A stretch of 64,000 bases of DNA from Pyrenula massariospora (Eukaryota > Ascomycota > Eurotiomycetes > Pyrenulales > Pyrenulaceae), in assembly GCA_021030905.1 (NCBI GenBank), contig JAGFMI010000020.1, forward strand, positions 248,001 through 312,000, written 5' to 3'. This document shows positions 24,040 through 36,291 of this stretch, one piece after another. Each line of letters opens with the position of its first letter. Position 1 is the first letter of the stretch. Under the pieces are notes generated by a model, which was given only the letters and a program-made list of their open reading frames with translations, made no database searches and was not told where the DNA came from. The translations under genes and the position numbers were made by a program.

Positions 24040-24717
24040 GGCGAAGCGTAAGATGGATGCGATCTCTTGCCCCTTTTTTGAGGGCTTATCTTGCCGCAAT
24101 TCGTTCAAATGCTGAAACTTTCATAAGTTGCATCAAGATTCCTCTCTGAAAACTGAACGCAAATGCAGAGTTTTTGCTCTGAGAAGCAGATACAACAAGG
24201 ACCAAGTCTATAAGGGCATGAGCGACAGCTAGAAAGACAGAGAATTGCCCGCCCTTAAATTCTTAGATGTTACAGTGAGACCTTGCGCGAAGGATTCGGC
24301 CGCTAATACGGCCGAGCACATCCTTCAACGGCCTCAACGGCCTTAAGCGTCTGTCTAGAATCATTTAGCAACTCGGGATATCAAGAAGATTTTTCTAAAG
24401 AGCAAACCCGATAATACTTACTATGGAAGTAGTTGTGGGTGTTGGCCTGCGGAAAGCTTCGTTGGCACGTTAGAGGCATTTCTTAGCTTCCCCTCGTTTC
24501 CTGACAACGATCATTAAATGCTATAATCCATAAGTAGCAGGTGAAGGCTCTTAGTTGAGATGCACTAGTACGTCGTAATGGTACCTTACACGGAATGGTA
24601 TGCTAATTTCACGATGTGGTTCTCAAAACATTTGACTTCGAAAGTTTCACGATTTGATTTAAGGATTCAATCTACAAAACGCAATTTACCACCTCGCCTT
24701 GCCTAGCTAGTCAATGC
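24040..24717. other. Intergenic, between COX4 end and hydrolase start
   Basis: About 680 bp without an open frame of interest. It includes the hydrolase promoter (minus strand) and the COX4 3' region. Around 24298-24350 several short GGCCG/CGGCC inverted words cluster, a possible weak hairpin. Confidence 0.45.
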
Positions 24718-25628
24718 TCATCTGTACCAATACTCCGGCCGGACGTAATCAGTGAAGTTCTTTGGCTCTTCGTACCCGTGATGCGGGTGGTGTGGGTCAT
24801 CCGGCGGCCCAATGTAGTTCATCTTGTAGACGCTGCCACACTCATCGCACCGCTCGTAGGGTCGTTTACGAGAGACCTGTATCGAAAAGTATCAATGTAA
24901 AAGCTCCAAGGGTTGTGACATGGGATTGCCAAAGGACCAAACTCACCACACACCAGCGAACATGATGCGAGTCGGCTGGAGAGCCAGTGCATCCAAGGTA
25001 CTGCTCATCGCCTGCACCATTGACAACAATTGGGTCTTTCCATGTTCCTGTGAAGTGAAGACGTCAGCATTTTCCTTGACTTGTTGGGAAGAAGACATAG
25101 AATGGCCCTTCATTGAAGCTGTCGCTAACCTCGTCGATCGGATGGTAGTGGTCTCATGTCAAAGATATCAATTCCTTGCATTTTCCCCAAAATTTCAAGA
25201 CGTTCCAGACCAGTTGCTTGCTCGAGATCGGTAGGGACAGTACCAGGCTCGGCACCAGGGGGAAGTAGATCTTCTGGGCCTTTGACATCTATTCAATGAA
25301 AGTCAGCGGACACCGTTGTTGTTGTTGCAGGCGCTCAAGCAGGGACCGAGATGATGATGATCAAGGATATAATAACTGTGCAGTCGAGGAGTCTTACCTT
25401 CAAAGTTCACCATCTTCCCTACCGGTTCTCCAGGCTGCGGATCCCATTTGCCAGCTAATAGACAGAACACGTTAGCTTTTTGATTGGTTCCTTGGCTTGA
25501 GTGATGAAGTTTGGATAGAGGAAAGACTCACCTCTTACTGATGCTGCAGAAAAGGGGCGAGCCGCGAGCGTATTTGGCTTGAAGGGTACACGCCTAACGA
25601 GAGCGAAGGCAGATCTTGCAGACAACAT
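24718..25628 (-). CDS. cox4: Cytochrome c oxidase subunit COX4 (mammalian Vb type)
   Basis: This five-exon gene has exons 25628-25532, 25454-25398, 25288-25130, 25047-24947 and 24876-24718 and encodes 190 residues. The N terminus MLSARSAFALVRRVPFKP is rich in Arg and Ser and lacks acidic residues, a typical mitochondrial targeting peptide. The mature part contains GKWDPQPGEPVGKMVNFE, the L-E-R-L-E-I-L-G-K-M-Q-G-I-D core and the zinc-site region with Cys in Y-L-G-C-T-G, R-W-C-V and R-C-D-E-C-G. It ends near T-D-Y-V-R-P-E-Y-W. This is a nuclear-encoded, zinc-binding structural subunit of respiratory complex IV in the inner mitochondrial membrane, matrix side. All four introns restore frame. It is divergent from nup85, sharing a 332-bp intergenic region. 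Confidence 0.93.
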
Positions 25629-25960
25629 AGCGGGACAAGTTTGGATAATTCGTACGATCGGGTGTAGGATGGTTGACTGACGTTTGAAGCTTGGAGAGAG
25701 CTTCGGAGTTGCCAAGCTTAGGTAGCTCCACCCTTCAATCAACTCTGGGCCGCAGTTTACCCGAAGGTCGCGTCCAGTCGCGCCAGAGCTTGTCGCAGGG
25801 AGTCTTTTTCAGCGGGCATGTGAAGATGTGCAGAAAGGCAAGAGGACGCTAGAAGCTGAAACAGTTTACAAACTAGCCATTGTGAAGAGGTGTGAATCCT
25901 ACTCGCCCTTGATTTGTGAAACCACTGAACATTCCAGAGCGTCGGTCATCCATTACCGCC
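25629..25960. promoter_or_regulatory. Shared divergent promoter of cox4 and nup85
   Basis: Only 332 bp separate the initiator codons of cox4 (minus) and nup85 (plus), so both promoters must lie here. No TATA box is obvious in either direction, which is usual for housekeeping genes. The nup85 frame is open for 15 codons upstream of its ATG but begins with GTG, so it is not treated as coding. Confidence 0.6.
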
Positions 25961-28900
25961 ATGAGCTTCCAAATACCGTCCTCAAGCCCGCCATCTACTC
26001 CTGACTCACGATTGCGAGACGGGAAAGGCCATGCGAACTTCGCCAGCATGTCGAACAATATCTCTACGACACCAGCAGGACCTCCTCCGTCTTCCGCTCC
26101 CTCTTTCACACCTGCTGGCCAACCTCCCTCTACGGTTTTTGGGAGCTCTATTTTTGGTGACACGAAACCGAGCAAACCACGCTTCACAGAGTCCCCCAGT
26201 TTCCCTCGATCTTCCCCAGCCTCGAATACGAGCAGCGCGCCAAAATCAGTCTTCCACGTCAGGAGCAATACGCCAGCAAAACCTTCTGGCTTGAACCAGT
26301 TCCAAGTCCCCAGTAGTAGCCCGTTCGGAGTCGGCTCGTCACCTGCACGAGATGAAGGTGTCATCGGTGGGGATTGGAATAGCTCAATAGCGTCTGGCGA
26401 CCAACCGGAATCTAAGCCGTTCGACTTTAGAAGTATGCTCGCAGCCAGACCAGTATCGCAACCTCGACAATCTCACGTTCTCAGGAGTTCTCTGGCATCC
26501 TCAAGATCGCCGAAGAAGAGAAGTTCAAATACACAGCCGACAAAATCAAGATTGTCGGAGTTACCTAGGGGTGGGGATGCATCAGCTGTACCAGCCATTG
26601 CCCAAGACATAATCAACACACAGAAAACCGCACCCCTTATCGAAACAGACGATATAATAATACACACCGAGTCTGTTCTCTCTAGGCTCAGCGTCGACCT
26701 TCTTGATAGAGATGATCCTTTATCTTTGGACGATGAGAGGCGGCTCTTCTCTACTAAGCCGGCTGAGTTGATTCGGCTGTGGAACGAAGCCATTAACCGT
26801 ACCCCTGGCGCAGTTTCGGAAGATCTTTGCCACGCAATTGAAATCGCTGCTCTGTGGCTCAGCACTCATCATCCTCCACTTGAGACTAGCGCACGAAAGA
26901 GCCTTGATCGACATTCTCGCGATCTGTCTATCATCCAGCGTGGTCAAGAGTCTGCACAACAGCCTGTCCCGCGAGTATTGTTCGACTGGTTGGACAACTA
27001 TCATCCGTCGCTAGAGGATTCAATAGAAGCGGTCCGTACCATGAGGCCGAACTGTACTGCGCACGAATTCTTCTGGGACACTATACATGCTCTCGCCGTG
27101 AGAGGCAAATTGCAAGACATCATAGAACTGTTCAACGAAGCAGACTTCAAATTCGCAGACACTGCAATGCTTGAAGGGCAAGAACAGCCTGGATACAGTG
27201 GTGCGCAGCTTCAAAGTGTCCAAGGCGCCATCAACCGAGCTCGACAAATGTTGGAGATGTGCCCAGCTGTTCGCACTAATGATTGGAACACGATTGGGAA
27301 AGAATGGATCCATTACCGCAACCGCGTTACCGCTGATCTCGCACAGCTTGTTGAGATTGCCGAGGGAGGTGACTATGTTCCTGATGATGAAGACGGTGAC
27401 GTCCAGATTGATAATTTTACACAGACGGGGAGGCGGACGAACCTAAGCCAGACGACGCGTCAAGCAATGAGTCGGATACCTTGGAATGTCTACGAAAGTC
27501 TCAAAATCCTGCATAGGATCCTACTAGGAAGCACCGCAGAAATCCTTGCTCTGTCGCAAGACTATCTCGAGGCAACGATCGGGTTGACTGTATGGTGGGA
27601 CGGGGCTGACGAGGATAGGATTTATGACTGGACTATGAGTGTGGCGCGCCAATCTGACGCTATCGGCCAGATTCAAGCACCCCAATCAATACAGGGCCTT
27701 TCTTTCCGAAACAATCCGTATATTGGAAGGCTGAAGTCATCGTTTCTCTATGTGACAGATCCAAAAACTCCGAATGGACTCACAATCAATCCAGAGAAAG
27801 CAGGCGAAGTTGCGCTGGCATCTGCTCTGCAAGACGATGCTGGATCGATGGTTGGCATCCTTCAATCGCTATCCATTGTTATTTCTTCTGCAATGGCCGA
27901 ATTTGGCACGTCTGCTGGCTGGTTTGGGGCTACCGGTGGTCCGACACTCGCTATGATGGATGAGGATGATATGGACGTCCTAAACTATGGGCAAGAACAT
28001 ACCAGGATCACCAAGGATGACATTTTGTCCAAATACATTGATGATCTTTTTGACAGAGAAGAGGTGGGTAGTGGTCTAAAAGCTAAAGAAGGATGGGAAA
28101 TTGCAATTTCGATTGCCAAGCGGCTCGACGATCACAAGAAAGCATCTCAAACCATACAGAGCCTCTTCGATCAATTAGATCTTGGCTCGCAAGATCGTAT
28201 GGACAAAATTTTGCGCGTGTGCACTGATCTGGGTTTGCTTCAGGAAGCTCGGAAAGTCTCAGAGGTAAGTCCCTTTCTCAATCTATGCTTTAGCACCCCA
28301 TTTTCTGCGCTGTAGTCGCTTCCTTGTCTACTAGGAGGCGCATTCTCTTCATCGACAACTGACACCTCGATAGCGCTTCGCTGAACACCTGACAAGCACA
28401 ACCACCCTCTATGGCCCTGCCCTTCTAGCTTACGCCCGCGCTCAGTCCCCGGCCAAACTTTCAGCCCTCGTTTCCCTTCTGACGTCTTACTCCCTCGTTC
28501 AATCGGCGCCATACCCTCCACCTTCTTCCCTCGACCCTACTCTTTCTGCTCTTCTCACCAACCCAAAGCCTCTCCTAGCCTCCGTCCAGGAAACGTCCGG
28601 TTGGGGCGCAGGCATGTTGCAATTCCATCTCGCTGGTTACGCTACACTACGAAAATTTTACGATCTTAGAGATAATGAGTTGGTTGATGGAAAGAAGCTG
28701 AGGCCCCTAGCTAGGAAGAGGGCCGCTGCCAACCAGCTTGTTGCGGCGATTAACAGCGCCGCTGACTCGATTTATGGTGGCCTGTATGACGTGTCTCGGA
28801 AATCTGCTATTGAAGTCGATGGTTTACTGCCGCTTTTAGGGGAGGCAATGGTTCTCGTTGGCCAACAGCCGCGGGTATTTACCGTGCCGCAGATGTATGA

Positions 28901-29303
28901 TATGCTTGCTGCTATTGAGGATCTGTCTACGGTCAATGAGAGAGTCAGGGCAGCATGCGAAGAGTGTCTGGACGCCACGTTGAGAAATTATAATGGGAGT
29001 GTGCCGCCGAGCCCACACGCCATGCTCAAGAAGAGCGTGAGCTCCGGAACGAACAGTAATTTTTCTTTCAGCATGATGGGAAGTGAGATGATATCGTCTG
29101 TTGAGGCAAGGAGCGTGGGGAGCAGTGGGGTGCTTGTTGGTGGGAAGGCAGGGAAAGAGAAAGTTCTCAGGGGGTGGGATTGGAGGGAGGTTGCTAAGGG
29201 GAAGGAGTCGGTCACCGGTGACATAATTATTTCGCGGTTGAGGGTCGCCTTGGTCAAAGAGCTTGCGATCGCTGAACTAGATGGAGATCCGATGGATATG
29301 TAA
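25961..29303 (+). CDS. nup85: Nucleoporin Nup85, outer-ring (Y complex) subunit
   Basis: This two-exon gene has exon 1 at 25961-28264 and exon 2 at 28374-29303, with a 109-nt intron from GTAAGT to GATAG, and encodes 1077 residues. The N-terminal ~230 residues are Ser/Pro-rich and disordered, starting MSFQIPSSSPPSTPDSR, with sparse FG-like words (S-S-I-F-G, S-P-F-G-V-G). The rest is alpha-helical, as expected for the Nup85/Nup75 helical stack, and includes SQDYLEATIGLTVWWDGAD and a C-terminal helical part following the splice junction V-S-E-R-F-A-E-H-L. In the family this protein belongs to the Nup84/Nup107 Y complex of the nuclear pore scaffold. A long disordered N terminus is common in Pezizomycotina. 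The ATG at 25961 is the first in frame. Family assignment is from overall sequence feel, not a search. Confidence 0.83.
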
Positions 29304-30294
29304 TTTTGTTCTCTACTGATACCCAAACTTTAGAATAGAAGAGTCATTGAACCAACAAGAATCCACCAAATGCAGTGCCAGTCTAGACTTATCACGGCAC
29401 GGAAAGTGTTCTGTCGACAAGCTTTCCTCTTAACAAAAACCCCCTCTTTAAATTAGCAGCAACCATCTCAATAGTCTGAGCTTCAAAAGTGAACAGACTC
29501 TGGCTCACGAATAATTAATGCTACGAGATCAACGATGAATCTCTAACCAGAGCAGCCACTCGTCCTCGACGTCCTTCCACATTCCTCACCTATTGCACCT
29601 ACGTTGAAGAGGTTCCTCTACGTGACTCGAAGCCTTCGCGAGCCTCTTGTAAACTGTGTTTGCCATTCGACAGTCAAGATTATGGTAAATAAACGCCAAT
29701 GACAGAATCGTATTGACAGTTTCATTGAATAAAGACGCACAAGAAGCTTCAAGTCAAGATTCATCCCGCCATCAGTCAGTACCCGCTCGTTAGCAAATCT
29801 TTATATCGCGATCAGCCTATCAGCTGTTATGTGCTCAGGTTTCTTGAGCTGGAAAATGCTACCCTTGAGGTTTTAATCAGATTAATGCCTGTCTTCTTGC
29901 CAGGCACCGCCCGTAAGCCTTGGAAATGAGACGTCACATGTGGGGGCCATCCACCTAAGAATCCTCGGGTTCCACGATATCAAGGCGCTGCACGCCTACT
30001 CCTGCAGGGTGTTCCGTCAAAACATGGCTTAAATGGACTGCTGTCAGCTCTTCTTCAAGTTAAAGAACTCAGTGACGGTAGATCTGGCTTTTCCTTGAAG
30101 TAGGAGCCAAGCTTCGCCCACGCTCATCACGCTCGGCGGTAACCGGGCAGGAATTTATTTGCTTCTAATCTCGGTGCCCTGGATGCTCTACGAGCCTCTA
30201 CTTCTAGGTTTGATTGTTCAGGCTATTGCTAATACATAGAAAACGCGGCTTAAAAGGTCTCCTAAACAAGTCAAGGGGTAGAGGAAGCTCAGCA
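29304..30294. other. Intergenic, 1.0 kb
   Basis: No open frame of interest on either strand. It contains the 3' region of nup85 and the presumed promoter of the decayed F-box gene. No repeat or hairpin of note. Confidence 0.5.
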
Positions 30295-32366
30295 ATGGAG
30301 AAATTACCCACAGAGATCCTGCAGATGATAGAGAAGAACGTAAAGGGTCCAGGTTAAGACGGACTAATTCTCTATCCGATACTGATTCGATCAGCTGTGT
30401 CGAGATGATGTGGTCAAACTTTGCCAGGTCTCGAGGCGTCTCAACGATGTGGTAGGCCCTCCTATTTACGAAACAGTTGACCTAGTAACTACGGAAGCGT
30501 CGATGGCGCGTTTAGTATCTGAGATCGAGAGGATACCTCACAATTGTGTCAAGCACGTCAGATATTTGTACAATATCAAAGCGCCGTTTCATCGCCTAGT
30601 CAAAAATCGTTGCAATCTCAATTTCAGCAATGACCATAAGCATCTGCTGCTACAGAGAGACAACCCAAGGGGTACCGAAACTGTAAGTTAATCCCTAGAC
30701 AGCCAGATACATTTCTAGGGGCTCATAAGCAGCAGTTTCACGCCTGCAAGGATCTAGAAGATGCCCATGTCCATGAATCGGGTCATGACTACGTTAAAAC
30801 TCTTGCCGTCTTTCTTTCTAGGCTCGCCCAAGACAGTCTTCAAAGCTTCAGGTATGCGGTGCAATGTAGCGGATGTGACTCGCATAGATTGACCAAAGTT
30901 TCAGCTGGGATGTTGGGATATGCATGCCGATCAAGCTTATGAATCGGCTCTTTGGACCATCCGGCAGTCAAAAGCGAGTTCGTAGCCTGTCATTTATCAC
31001 AGACGGTAGTTGTTCCGTGCACGATGGAGTAAGGTACCAGCCAGATTTCAGTCATCTTACTTATCTATCATCACTCACATGGCTGGGTGTTTCCCGCTTT
31101 GACGAATTTGAAACGATCCGAAAGTGCCTTGCTGCTGACGAAAATATTTTGAAAACGCTCACTTTAGATCTGGTCGATTGGAACGTCGCACAAGACACTT
31201 AGAGGCAAGGTTTTGCATTATTGAATGCGATGAAGAGAGGGTCACCTACAAATTTCTTCGTAGAGAGCGTGCTCCAGCTAAACGTTGGCGTGACACCAAA
31301 GTCTCCTGCCATCGCGTGAGAAGCTTTCGCTGTCCAGCATTTTGTTCCAGCACTTCGAGAAGGAATTTGTGTATAGTATCGATTTTACAAAGCTCAAGAC
31401 CTTAAAACTGTGGAACTGCCGGTACTCGTTGGACCCATTGAGACCGATCGTCAAAAAGAGAACGCCTCTGTGCTTAAAGTCACTCGAGGTGACGATTTAT
31501 CCTGAACACGGCGGAGACACAACGTCGACGAGCGATTCTCCTCAAGAGATACTGGCAGGTCTGATAAGTTGCTGTCGAAATCTTGAGGATTTGTTCATCT
31601 CGCTCCCTGGATCAGACAAATGGGAGCTCATATCAGAGACTATCTTGTCCCACCATCCCAAACTACAGCGGCTGGTTCTCCACTCGTCGGACCACGATCG
31701 CAGCACTGCAGAAGAAGGGATTCGCTGGCATGAAGGTCTATCAAGAGTCCTTCAGTTGCCTTACCTGCAAGCAATCAGCATCAGCATGAGCATCTCATCA
31801 CTAGTAAGTTCTCCATCTCCCTATCACCCACCTCAGCAGAAGGCACCACACACGCACCAAGCCATCATCAGCCGCAAACCCACGACCACACAAGCCACCT
31901 CCTCCTCAACTTGCCCAAAACCTCCTCCCCGCCCCCTCCGTAGCACCCATCCCACTAACCCCACCCCCACCCCTCCAGCAAGAAGCCCTCACCTACACCC
32001 CCACCGCCCAACCACCTCCCTCATCCACCTCCGCCGGCTTACCCGAAGACCCCTACTACACCCCCCAGCTCTCCGCCTATCCCTCCACGCGGCGCACCGC
32101 CGACCCCGACACCGTCGAGCTCCTCCTCCGAGTTGTGCTTCGACTTCCTCTTCTATCCCGGGCCTGCGGGTGTTGGCGGTAAGGGATTTTGCGCATGGGC
32201 TGAGGGGCGCGGGCGGGTGTATGCTGACGGGGCGGTTTGAGGGGGGGAATTTTGGGGAGCGTGAGAATGAGGGGTATAGGTAGCTTGAGGGGGAGGATGG
32301 GGAGTATTGGGGGGCGTGTGCTAGGGAGGGGGTGATGGGGTATGGGGCGGAGTGGGAGGAGGACTA
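30295..32366 (+). pseudogene. Decayed F-box/LRR-like gene
   Basis: The 5' half reads as a normal fungal F-box gene. Exon 1 (30295-30339) gives MEKLPTEILQMIEKN, the start of an F-box. Exon 2 (30395-30682) continues L-C-R-D-D-V-V-K-L-C-Q-V-S-R-R-L-N-D-V. Exon 3 (about 30733-30851) and exon 4 (from 30905) join in frame to give the S-F-S-W-D-V-G-I-C-M segment. After N-V-A-Q-D-T an in-frame TAG (31200-31202) interrupts a frame that continues sensibly as R-Q-G-F-A-L-L-N-A-M. A TGA at 31317 then forces a shift of frame to L-E/E-K-L-S-L-S-S-I-L-F-Q-H-F. LRR-like sequence runs on to a GTAAGT at 31804. Beyond that, coding-like words appear in alternating frames, with a further TAG at about 32280 before GEDGEYWGACAREG. 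An intact truncated protein of about 180 residues from the 5' part remains possible. Sequencing error is the main alternative. Confidence 0.65.
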
Positions 32367-33009
32367 GGGGTGAGACTTGTCGTTCCTGCCTGGTGGGGCC
32401 TGGCTGCTGAGTGGGATATGAGACTGAAGGTTACAAATCTACGGTTTTGAAAGTGTAAGAGGTCCGCTGCTTCAATCAAAGGGCATTCTGGTCTATCGTT
32501 ATGGTATGGCAGCATTTCTGGGACAATCTTTGCGCCGTTTACAAGACCTGGTGCCACATTCATTGGCAGGACGCATCCTTTCTAGGTCCTGTCAACAGAC
32601 CTCTAGATTTCGTATCTGCGGCTACCAGTAAAGATTGTGGTTAGCAGCCCATGCAAGCAGACATGCGAAAGTCTGAACTGGCAAAGAGTGCGACAACTCA
32701 ATGTCGGAAATTTGTAGATAGACCCAAAGGCCTCTATGTTTTGTGGATTTTATCAATGAACCATGCCCTGCGATCTTCAAAAATTGCTACATTGTTGCGC
32801 CTCCAAGTACAGTGTTATACAAAACTAGAGTAATGCGAGGTTTCCCGCTTCATCGGCACCGTCGACGGCAAAGGCATATAGAGAATGACAACAAGGAACG
32901 ACAAACGTGCCTGAGCAGGACAGGTATCAGTCAATTGGTTGTCTCCCCCTGAGTGGTTTGGTGCCCTCTGACTGCTCACTCAACCACCGCTCGTGGCTGT
33001 CCAAGGTCC
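32367..33009. other. Intergenic, 0.6 kb
   Basis: Convergent 3' flank of the decayed F-box gene (plus) and the membrane-protein gene (minus). No gene or repeat is evident. Confidence 0.5.
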
Positions 33010-35444
33010 CTAGAAATATGGACCATCGACCTTAAATGACCGTATAGGTTGAAATTGTGTGTGTTGTATGTTGAATTCATCACCAGGAGTATGGGTTTCA
33101 TTCGACGGTCGTACTTGGGACTCTTCCAAACCAAACTCCGCTTCATCGAAGGAGGTAATATCATCGACAGAAGCTCTCGGTAGCGAAGTCAAAGCCTCAG
33201 CTAGAGGAATCAGAGCAGCCTCATCGGTTATAGTACTATCAGTATCCCCGGTAGTCTGACTGCTGGATGTGTCAATCTTTTCAACGGGATAATCCGCAGC
33301 CTTGAGCGTTGGATGCTCTGGATCTTCGAGATTCAGCACTCCGAGGAGTTGTCCCTTCGCCGTGAAAGGGGTGTCCTGCAGTCCTGCACAGCCCTTCCAA
33401 GTTCCGACGCCAATATCCTCGTGTGCGAGCCGCTGCAGCTGAAATGTCTCGTCAGAGACCCATTCGAGTCTCGAGTATTTGGTGATTTTCCGACGCTTGT
33501 CGATCCAGAAGACTATCGTCTCGAGTGTGTAGGAGAGACTTATGACGATGCAGCCGACAATGAGGATGATCATTAACCCGAGTAGGGAGAAATTACTGTA
33601 CGCTTTGGACAAGATTTTCTATTTTAATCAGCCCTGAAGTAGTACCTGAAGGAAGAAACCATGAGGTCAGTTGCAGCATAGCCTGTGCTTTCAGAGCACG
33701 GATATGTACTGCCGCAACAGAAAGATCTGGTCCCGCAATGGAGGAGGGCGACGTGAAGGGAGTAGTGATAAACTCACCTGATTCTTGCAAAGATACTTTT
33801 CATCGTTTGTCTGCGGTCGTCGCCAAAAATCTTCCAGAATGCTCTTGTCACCAGGACCCGTGGAATACGTCACTGCCTTAAATTGATAAGAGGCTAACAT
33901 AATATTGTGCCAATTCTCTACGTCGAGTTGCCATTGATTATCTGGTAGGGGACCCCCGATCATGTTATATAAGGAGAACCTAGATTCCAGAGATTCGCTT
34001 CGAAGTATACCTACCGCATCTCCTATGGCATGCGATGAGGCCCACATCCAGCTCATCGAACTTTGCCTATGGCTACTCAAAGTCGTCGAGAAATAGTGTG
34101 CATCTGCAAATCCCCCAAGCTTGGAACAACTTTTGGATTGGAGGTCACATGTCTGAAACTGTGATTTGCAGCCCATGACCGCAGCTGGCTCGTCTGATAG
34201 GTACGCGGTAGTATTCTGACCATGCAGTCGGACTTGTTCGCTCGGTTTTTGATGGGCTGCGTACCACGGATCTTTAATCTCCTGCGGATAGAAGATATTA
34301 TTTGCAGACAGAAAAAGCAGGAACACGTCTCCTTCACCATCAAATAGTTCATCAATTGGAATGAAGTCGGCCTCATCTAGAATTAAAGATCCATTGCAAG
34401 TCAAGGCTTCCTTGAGGCTTAATCGCGTCAGCGAAAGATAATAGTAGACCCGAAAATGATGCACGAGACTTACCCCATGCTGTATTCTGGCGAGGCTGAC
34501 GTGAGGTTCTCAGCAAACATTCGGAAATTGTTGCGCACTTGATACTCGTATGTCCAGTTTTTAAGCCCCGAAGTGTCACGCGGTCCATAAAAATACCTCT
34601 TGTAAGAGACATCTTGAGAGACATTGACTACTTGTGTAAAGCCTTCTGTGACTAGTGGCGCACACCGATTAACAATTCTTGTTGTGAATCTGAGATTCTC
34701 AGGCATATTCCATCCCAAGTCAGTGTCCGTGTTGAGAGGCCCGGTATCAAGTTGAATATTTCCATCATCAGAGACGCAGAGGCTATTGAACGGACAGCTC
34801 GCATTACGATCCACGGTGCTTGTTAGCCGTTGTTTGACAAACAGACTGCATTCATCTGGCGAGTCTCCCGAATAGCACTGCTGAGCGTAATTGGCAAAGG
34901 ATGTCATTCGCCGCCTATTCCATGGCGATAAGATGGTCATAAACCCTTTTAAATCAGTCGCGCTGGCTGCCCAATCAGTGACTGGTACGCCACATTCGTT
35001 ACTTGATATCAGTACTTCGTTGCCAGCAGCTGAGCTGACCTTCGCCGAAAGGATACCAGCGGCTGTGAATATTGACACGCTCAGCGTAGCAAGTCCCATT
35101 AGTGGCAAAAGCCGGTAGAAAGGCCGTGCAGCATTTTGTCGCCATGCAAGCAGCATTCGAGCAAGATTCACCAAACTTTCCACCTCACTGACGGAATTCC
35201 GTAAAATTGCTTGTCGTTGATGGTACAGCCCATCTTGTGCCTTTTCAGTGGACAAGTTCTGGTGCATAGCAAAGCATAATAATTTCCACAGACGTGAACC
35301 AGCAAACGTAACAAACACAGCAAGGAAGGCGATTAGAAGAGAGCCGTCTCTATTAGTTAACGTGATTGTCACACCCAAAATGCGTCCACGAGACCAATTA
35401 GTCCAATAACCGAGGTGCACAGGATATTCCATTGGGCTTCCCAT
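33010..35444 (-). CDS. Fungal multi-pass membrane protein of unknown function
   Basis: This three-exon gene has exons 35444-34474, 34417-33778 and 33618-33010, introns of 56 and 159 nt, and encodes 739 residues. It starts MGSPMEYPVHLGYWTNWSRG. Membrane segments are near residues 35-52 (SLLIAFLAVFVTFAGSRLW), 113-135 (LLPLMGLATLSVSIFTAAGI) and about 545-570 (LLGLMIILIVGCIVISLSY). Between the second and third lies a ~400-residue extracytoplasmic-looking part with many Cys, N-x-S/T sites and the words N-E-C-G-V, C-P-F-N-S-L-C and M-S-W-M-W. The C-terminal ~170 residues are soluble and acidic, with L-G-V-L-N and a Ser/Thr-rich tail. I recall the opening Y-W-T-N-W-S-x-G and the K-N-Q-K-I/V junction from a large Pezizomycotina family usually annotated hypothetical, sometimes wrongly as cytochrome P450; no haem-binding Cys motif is present. 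The function is unknown. Confidence 0.82.
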
Positions 35445-36291
35445 GGTAAAATTCAGAGTAAAAAGAGAGAACGCGGGCTCCTTTGTTCACGAAAAACAGT
35501 GACAGGATATCAAAAGGCTTCAAGTCTGTCGCGAACAAGATTTTACGAGGACTAACTTAATAGGATGATGGAAACGACTGCATATCGTTCGTTTCGTGTA
35601 ATCCCAACATCATTCAAATACTCTGCGACGCCTTGGTCTAGACACAAAAGTGATGGTTAGCTGCAGTTTCATGAGATGTATGCCCAAATAAGCAGTGGGG
35701 TCCCAGTGCGGCATTTGTCACATCTTCCACTTTAGCCCCAAGCCGTAGCACCGCCTTTTTCAACGACTCCGGCCATCTTGAAACTCAATCGATAGCATTT
35801 TGCGACAGCAAGTGTGAATGACTCTTCGCGGTCGACACAGAATGTGTCTCGACCAGAAGTAAATTCGCATAAGATCTGGATCTATTATTTCTCCATCCCT
35901 TGATCCGGGGCTAGCATCCTCTGTTCCGATTATTAGCCGAGGACGGGCCATGATTTCTCCTACCCAGCCTCAACCAGTTATGCCAGTCTACCCGGTGGCT
36001 TCATTGGCCAATGTTACAGCAATACTATCAGAATATCCCGCTGATGATAGCCTAACAACACGAAAATGATGCACGACAGGCGGTGTTTCTCGTCTTCGTT
36101 CGATAATTCTACATTTGTCAAGCAACCTGAGTACAACGAGGATGGTCCTCTTCATCTTCACCGCGACGATTTACGAGACAGTAAACACAAGCCCAGGAAA
36201 CGTTTCGAAAGGAATGTATAATTGCTTACTCATCATTAGCCTGTCACTGGATGTGTTTCTTGGATGCTACACTGAGCCTTCATGCAAGCTT
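35445..36291. other. Intergenic, 0.85 kb
   Basis: Upstream region of the membrane-protein gene (minus strand) and downstream flank of the O-methyltransferase relic. A 63-codon minus frame at 35951-35760 has an ATG but no recognisable content. Confidence 0.45.
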
